From assembly GCA_002469915.1 (NCBI GenBank), contig DKOG01000175.1:1-9904 (forward strand): 9,904 nt of DNA. Reading direction: 5' to 3'. Positions within the stretch are counted from its first letter, which is position 1. Every line of letters starts with the position of its first letter. The notes below the pieces were generated by a model. That model was given only the letters and a program-made list of their open reading frames with translations, was not told where the DNA came from and did no database searches. This document shows, piece by piece, positions 6,552 through 9,904 of the stretch. The stretch comes from Bacteroidetes bacterium UBA7368 (lineage in GTDB: Bacteria > Bacteroidota > Rhodothermia > Rhodothermales > UBA10348). A program made the translations under genes and the position numbers.

Positions 6552-6565
6552 TTTGTCTTCCTCCT
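6552..6565 (-). promoter_or_regulatory. Strong Shine-Dalgarno for the amber-interrupted gene
   Basis: The minus strand reads GAGGAGGAAGACAAA directly before ATG, with AGGAGG at 6565-6560 and eight bases of spacing. It is the best ribosome binding site in the window, where most genes have weak ones, and it decides the start of the small gene at 6291-6551. Confidence 0.75.
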
Positions 6566-6623
6566 CGGTAAATAATTACGCCGAAGTTGATCACCTCTCT
6601 CTTGCGGTCGGACCATCCAAACC

Positions 6624-6660
6624 AAAACAAAAGGCAGAACCCGATGCGGGTTCTGCCTTT
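6624..6660 (-). terminator. Rho-independent terminator of the trk operon
   Basis: A perfect 13-base inverted repeat (AAAGGCAGAACCC at 6630-6642 with GGGTTCTGCCTTT at 6648-6660) closes on a five-base loop, or three bases if the loop G-C pair forms. On the minus strand it is followed by TGTTTT, giving a U-rich tract just after the stem. It lies about 80 bases past the trkH stop, which fits termination of tenA-trkA-trkH transcription. On the plus strand the tail (TTTATATG) is weaker, so it may act only partly in that direction. The 80 bases between trkH and the stem hold no gene I can support. Confidence 0.93.
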
Positions 6661-6740
6661 ATATGTTTCAAAGCCCGTGCCAGCTACGCTGTGGACAGGC
6701 GATTTTAAGCCGAATGGTCAGATTCCGACCCTGAACCGAA

Positions 6741-8249
6741 TCAGCGTTTCCAGAATGCCGGAACGAAAACAATGATCACAGTAAAGATTTCCAGCCTCCC
6801 AGCCATCATTAGAAAGGATAGTACCCATTTTGCCATTTGAGGAAGATGAGCATAGTTCTCCGTAGGTCCGAGCGTTCCAAATGCCGGACCAACGTTGCCT
6901 ACACTAGACAGAGTGGCTCCAAACGAAGTCAGAATATCAAGACCTAGAAATGACATGGCCATGGTGCCAAATCCTATCAATCCCAGATACAAAACGATAA
7001 AGGAGAGCACGTTCTTCATCACCTCCTGGGATACCACTTTATTTCCGAGGCGCACAGGCATGATGGCTTGGGGATGAATCAGCTGCTTGATCTCTTTGAA
7101 TGAATTCTTAAACATGAGAACATGACGGATCACCTTTACTCCACCACCAGTGGACCCGGCCATGCCCCCGATATAAAAACAAATAAAGATGATCCCCACG
7201 GCCAGCGGTGGCCATATTTCATAATCCGCGGTCCCAAACCCTGTCGTCGTAATAATGGCGGATGCCTGGAATGCACCATACCGAAGCGATTCCATGAAGG
7301 TGGCATAGCCCAGAAAGCCCCCCTCCGTTTCATACGAAGGCAAATAGCCCATGGCCGGTGCCCAAGTACCAATCGTAATGAGCAAGGTGGCCACCAAAGT
7401 GATTCCTACATAAACGCGAAATTCGGTGTCCCGAAAAACCGTGATCGCTTTCCCACGCAGCATGCGGAAATGAAGCGCAAAGTTGACCCCCGCCAGAAAC
7501 ATAAAAATGGTAATCACCCAGTCGATATAGGCTGACCCAAACTGCCCTACTGACCCATTTTTAGTAGAAAACCCACCAGTCGCCATCGTTGCAAAAGCAT
7601 GATTTATGGCATCAAAGGTGTTCATGGCAGGCAATAGAACCAGAAACTCAACAAACGTAATGCCCACGTAAATCATCCACAGACGTTTGGCCGTTTCCTG
7701 TACACGCGGTGTCAGCTTATCAGCCGACGGCCCCGGCACTTCCGCCTTATAAAGCTGCATACCACCTACGCCTAGCAGCGGTAGGATGGCTAGTGTAAGG
7801 ACGATTATACCCATCCCGCCCATCCAATGTGCAAGACTGCGCCAAAAGAGGAATGCATGCGGAACGTCTTCGATGTCTGGATTTCCAGCCCCTCCGAAAA
7901 TGGTCGAACCTGTGGTCGTAAACGCACTCATGGTCTCAAAGAAGGCGTCTGTATACGATTCCAACACCCCGCCCATTACAAAAGGCAATGCTCCGATGAG
8001 AGACAACACCACCCAAGCCATCGCCACGATAGCAAACCCATCTCGTATCTGAAGTTCGGTTTGAGATCGAGAACGCTGAATCCACGCTACTGTACCTACA
8101 ATGAGCGATCCCAGTGCGGTTACGCCAAAGGTCCACCATTCCGGCTCACCGTAAAGCAGAGCAACTAGCATGGGCAGAAGCAGCGCGATACCCAAAAAAA
8201 AGACAAGAATCCCAAGGGTAAAGAGGACTGCTCGGTAATTGAGAACCAT
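6741..8249 (-). CDS. trkH: TrkH potassium uptake channel subunit
   Basis: Integral membrane subunit of the Trk potassium uptake system, gated by TrkA. The 502-residue product is hydrophobic throughout and carries four pore-loop repeats: TTTGSTIFGG (111-120), MATGGFSTKNGS (222-233), ITTTGFGTADYEIWP (333-347) and SSVGNVGPAFG (448-458). The repeats contribute the selectivity-filter glycines, and the third is followed by GGMAGSTGGGVKVIR (361-375), a conserved segment of the family. Length and the PAFWKR C-terminus are normal for TrkH/KtrB-type proteins. It begins 12 bases after trkA, so it is co-transcribed. The start ATG at 8249 gives an N-terminal hydrophobic segment expected for the family, although the ribosome binding site is weak. 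A run of eight T (8194-8201, minus strand) falls in the first membrane segment and does not disturb the frame. Confidence 0.97.
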   Translation of the reverse strand: MVLNYRAVLFTLGILVFFLGIALLLPMLVALLYGEPEWWTFGVTALGSLIVGTVAWIQRSRSQTELQIRDGFAIVAMAWVVLSLIGALPFVMGGVLESYTDAFFETMSAFTTTGSTIFGGAGNPDIEDVPHAFLFWRSLAHWMGGMGIIVLTLAILPLLGVGGMQLYKAEVPGPSADKLTPRVQETAKRLWMIYVGITFVEFLVLLPAMNTFDAINHAFATMATGGFSTKNGSVGQFGSAYIDWVITIFMFLAGVNFALHFRMLRGKAITVFRDTEFRVYVGITLVATLLITIGTWAPAMGYLPSYETEGGFLGYATFMESLRYGAFQASAIITTTGFGTADYEIWPPLAVGIIFICFYIGGMAGSTGGGVKVIRHVLMFKNSFKEIKQLIHPQAIMPVRLGNKVVSQEVMKNVLSFIVLYLGLIGFGTMAMSFLGLDILTSFGATLSSVGNVGPAFGTLGPTENYAHLPQMAKWVLSFLMMAGRLEIFTVIIVFVPAFWKR

Positions 8250-8261
8250 AATTATTATCGG

Positions 8262-9614
8262 TTATCGTCGCTCAAACAGCCGTTCAGCTTTCGAAATGGA
8301 TTCTGGTAGTACAAAAACATACACACGGTCTCCAGCTTCTATCTGAGTCAGTCCCGTTGCGATTTCAACATTCTTGCCTCGAATAAGCGCTGCAATAAGC
8401 ACCCCGCGCGGCATCGACACGTTCATGAGCATGTCTTGGGTAATCGCAGCGTTTTGATTGGCTTCGATTTCCAAGATCTCCGCATCCAGACCGTGAACCG
8501 AGGCTACACTTTTAACGTGTTTACCCCTCAGAAATCGCATAATTTCTCTAGAAACGGCCAGTTTTTTATTAACGGCCGCATCCAACCCAATGGATTGGGA
8601 AATGGGAATGTAGGCCCCTTTAGAAAGCAGTCCCACTGTTTTTCGAACTTGAAGATGCTTGGCCAGCAAACAGGTCACTAAGTTAGATTCTTCGTCGTTC
8701 GTGACCGCGACAAAAGCATCCATGTCTGATAATCCTTCGGTTACGAGCAAATCGATGTCCGTATGCTCGCCGTGGATCACGAGAACAGATCCCAGCAGCT
8801 CGGCCAGCTCTTCTGCCCTTTGCCGATCTGAAACAATTAACTTAATACTCTTATGCTTTTCCTGACTCAGCTGAAAGGCCACTTTGGCGCCGATCTCTGA
8901 TCCACCGAGAATCATGACATTCTCGATCCGCCTATCGGATTTCCCAAGAAGCGTTAATACGGGTGGAATCGACTTAGGTCGTCCCAAAATGAAAACCTGA
9001 TCGTTTTTCCGTAGGCGTTCATCTCCGGTAGGTAGAATAGTCCGAATACCTCGGGCGAGGGCCATTATTCTAAACTGGGGGGCATTTTGACCTGAACTCA
9101 AATCCTGAATGCTTCTTCCAATGGCCGGGCTGTCTGGATCCAATCGCAGACCTACAAGGTGGAGTCTATCGTCAGCTAACATGATCACATCGGTGGCACT
9201 TGCCCGGCGTATGAGCCTGATGACTTCATTTGCTGCACTTTCCTCGGGATGAATGACCAGATCGATGCCAAAGTCTTCCGTATTCAAGACCGCTTGCGTG
9301 TTAGACAACTCATCAGAGCGAACCCTGGCTACGGTAGTTGGCACGCCCAACCGATCGGCCAACATGCAGGCGATAATGTTTACCTCATCGATGGCCGTGA
9401 CAGCAATCAGCATGCGTGCATCCCGAATGCCCGCCTGCTCCAATGTATTCGTGGATGTCGCGTTTCCCACGATCGTCATGACATCGAGTTTATCATTTAC
9501 ATGAGACAAAGACTCTGCATCGATATCTATCACAACGACATCATGCTCGGCGTGCGACAACAATTTCGCTACGTCGAACCCTACTACTCCCGCACCGACA
9601 ACAATTGCTTTCAT
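8262..9614 (-). CDS. trkA: TrkA potassium uptake gating subunit (two RCK domains)
   Basis: Cytoplasmic nucleotide-binding regulator that gates the TrkH channel in response to NAD(H)/ATP. The 450-residue length fits the tandem RCK architecture. The first RCK N-domain has the dinucleotide fingerprint GAGVVG (7-12) with acidic DID (30-32) at the end of the second strand. A second Rossmann unit starts at about 231 (MILGGSEIG, 234-242), where the glycine motif is degenerate (GGSxxG), as is common for the second half of TrkA. Each is followed by an RCK C-domain (about 135-215 and 365-448). AAAAGGATAACCAGTAGAT precedes the ATG, supplying a reasonable Shine-Dalgarno. Immediate coupling to trkH and the family match make the assignment secure. 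Confidence 0.97.
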   Translation of the reverse strand: MKAIVVGAGVVGFDVAKLLSHAEHDVVVIDIDAESLSHVNDKLDVMTIVGNATSTNTLEQAGIRDARMLIAVTAIDEVNIIACMLADRLGVPTTVARVRSDELSNTQAVLNTEDFGIDLVIHPEESAANEVIRLIRRASATDVIMLADDRLHLVGLRLDPDSPAIGRSIQDLSSGQNAPQFRIMALARGIRTILPTGDERLRKNDQVFILGRPKSIPPVLTLLGKSDRRIENVMILGGSEIGAKVAFQLSQEKHKSIKLIVSDRQRAEELAELLGSVLVIHGEHTDIDLLVTEGLSDMDAFVAVTNDEESNLVTCLLAKHLQVRKTVGLLSKGAYIPISQSIGLDAAVNKKLAVSREIMRFLRGKHVKSVASVHGLDAEILEIEANQNAAITQDMLMNVSMPRGVLIAALIRGKNVEIATGLTQIEAGDRVYVFVLPESISKAERLFERR

Positions 9615-9637
9615 ATCTACTGGTTATCCTTTTCGAG

Positions 9638-9904
9638 TTATACCGGCCAGGACTGCAAATTCCAGGCTTGATCCCAGAACATCCATTCATATCGGACACT
9701 CAAATCAAAGCCATGCATAGCTTTTGTTTTTACCTCACTTCCCACACCTTCTGCAATGCGCTCCATATGCGCTAACAACTCATTGGTGTACGTGATAAAC
9801 ACGGGATCGGCATAGGTCGCCAACCAATCTCCGAAGGGGTGATTTACAGGAATTGTTCCCATTTCAGCCAGAATACGAACGCCAATATCGGTATAGAGCC
9901 AGGG
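9638..9904 (-). CDS. tenA: TenA-family thiaminase II, C-terminal part (5' end off the window)
   Basis: Aminopyrimidine aminohydrolase/thiaminase II family, acting in salvage of the thiamine pyrimidine moiety in the cytoplasm. The visible 88 residues are the C-terminal third of TenA. NHPFGDWLATYADPVF matches the usual 'HPYxEWIDTYASxEF' segment, and RYEWMFWDQAW, followed by SWPV at the end, matches the conserved 'YEYxFWDMA' motif that contains the catalytic Glu. The frame is open from the right edge, and the internal ATG at 9862 is not the start. The stop is 23 bases before trkA, so the two may share a transcript, although the functions are unrelated. The protein is truncated here only by the window edge. 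Confidence 0.88.
   Translation of the reverse strand, partial: PWLYTDIGVRILAEMGTIPVNHPFGDWLATYADPVFITYTNELLAHMERIAEGVGSEVKTKAMHGFDLSVRYEWMFWDQAWNLQSWPV

Noticed and set aside
6448..6630. Sixty-codon minus-strand frame overlapping the small amber-interrupted gene
   Set aside because: It has no good ribosome binding site, is rich in Arg/Gly without domain-like pattern, and runs in a different frame from the one opened by the AGGAGG site. Its start also overlaps the terminator stem.
7122..7535. Plus-strand frame of 137 codons inside trkH
   Set aside because: It lies antisense to a strongly supported TrkH gene, has no recognisable domain and no ribosome binding site, and looks like a shadow frame.
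8194..8201. T8 homopolymer (minus strand) in trkH
   Set aside because: It encodes Phe-Phe in a membrane helix, where such runs are common by codon composition. The frame is intact and TrkH is not a typical phase-variable gene, so I do not treat it as a regulatory signal.
9249..9671. Plus-strand frame of 140 codons antisense to trkA and the tenA junction
   Set aside because: The opposite strand is a clear TrkA; composition (many Arg, His, Cys, Tyr) is typical of an antisense shadow.

Overview
The window is a compact bacterial chromosomal segment of balanced base composition, with short intergenic gaps and three transcription units. Frequent TTG starts, short or weak Shine-Dalgarno sequences, a CysRS with an HHECE zinc motif and a Spy-like/ECF-sigma operon would fit the Bacteroidota/Rhodothermota/Balneolota side of the tree. 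That placement is a weak inference from gene style; no rRNA or other phylogenetic marker is present. I see no phage genes, transposase, tRNA or CRISPR array.

Region 1 (1-4110, minus strand) reads leftward as one probable operon. Its order is: candidate ECF-type promoter (4084-4110), a secreted Spy/CpxP-like protein (3607-4050), an ECF sigma-70 factor (2959-3600), a small single-pass membrane protein in the anti-sigma position (2580-2942), a second membrane-anchored helical periplasmic protein (2130-2570), a MacA/HlyD-type adaptor (819-2090) and a MacB/LolD-type ABC ATPase that runs off the left edge (1-785). The likely logic is an envelope-stress circuit: periplasmic helical proteins and a membrane regulator control the sigma factor, which drives its own operon and a tripartite efflux pump. 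A permease and outer-membrane channel would be expected left of the window.

Region 2 (4174-6273, plus strand) is divergent. It carries cysS (cysteinyl-tRNA synthetase, probably starting at a TTG) and, 27 bases later, a small HhH-GPD-fold protein that lacks the catalytic residues of DNA glycosylases.

Region 3 (6274-9904, minus strand) holds a tenA-trkA-trkH cluster. It encodes the C-terminal part of a TenA-family thiaminase II, the TrkA gating subunit and the TrkH potassium channel subunit, and it ends at a strong intrinsic terminator (6624-6660). Downstream of the terminator is an overlooked minus-strand gene (6291-6551). It has an excellent AGGAGG ribosome binding site and a coherent 86-codon frame broken only by an amber codon at codon 10, so it is a nonsense pseudogene, a readthrough gene, or a sequencing error.

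The points most worth a second look are the amber-interrupted small gene, the ECF-sigma/Spy-like/efflux operon with its matching promoter, and a G8 homopolymer near the start of the sigma gene.
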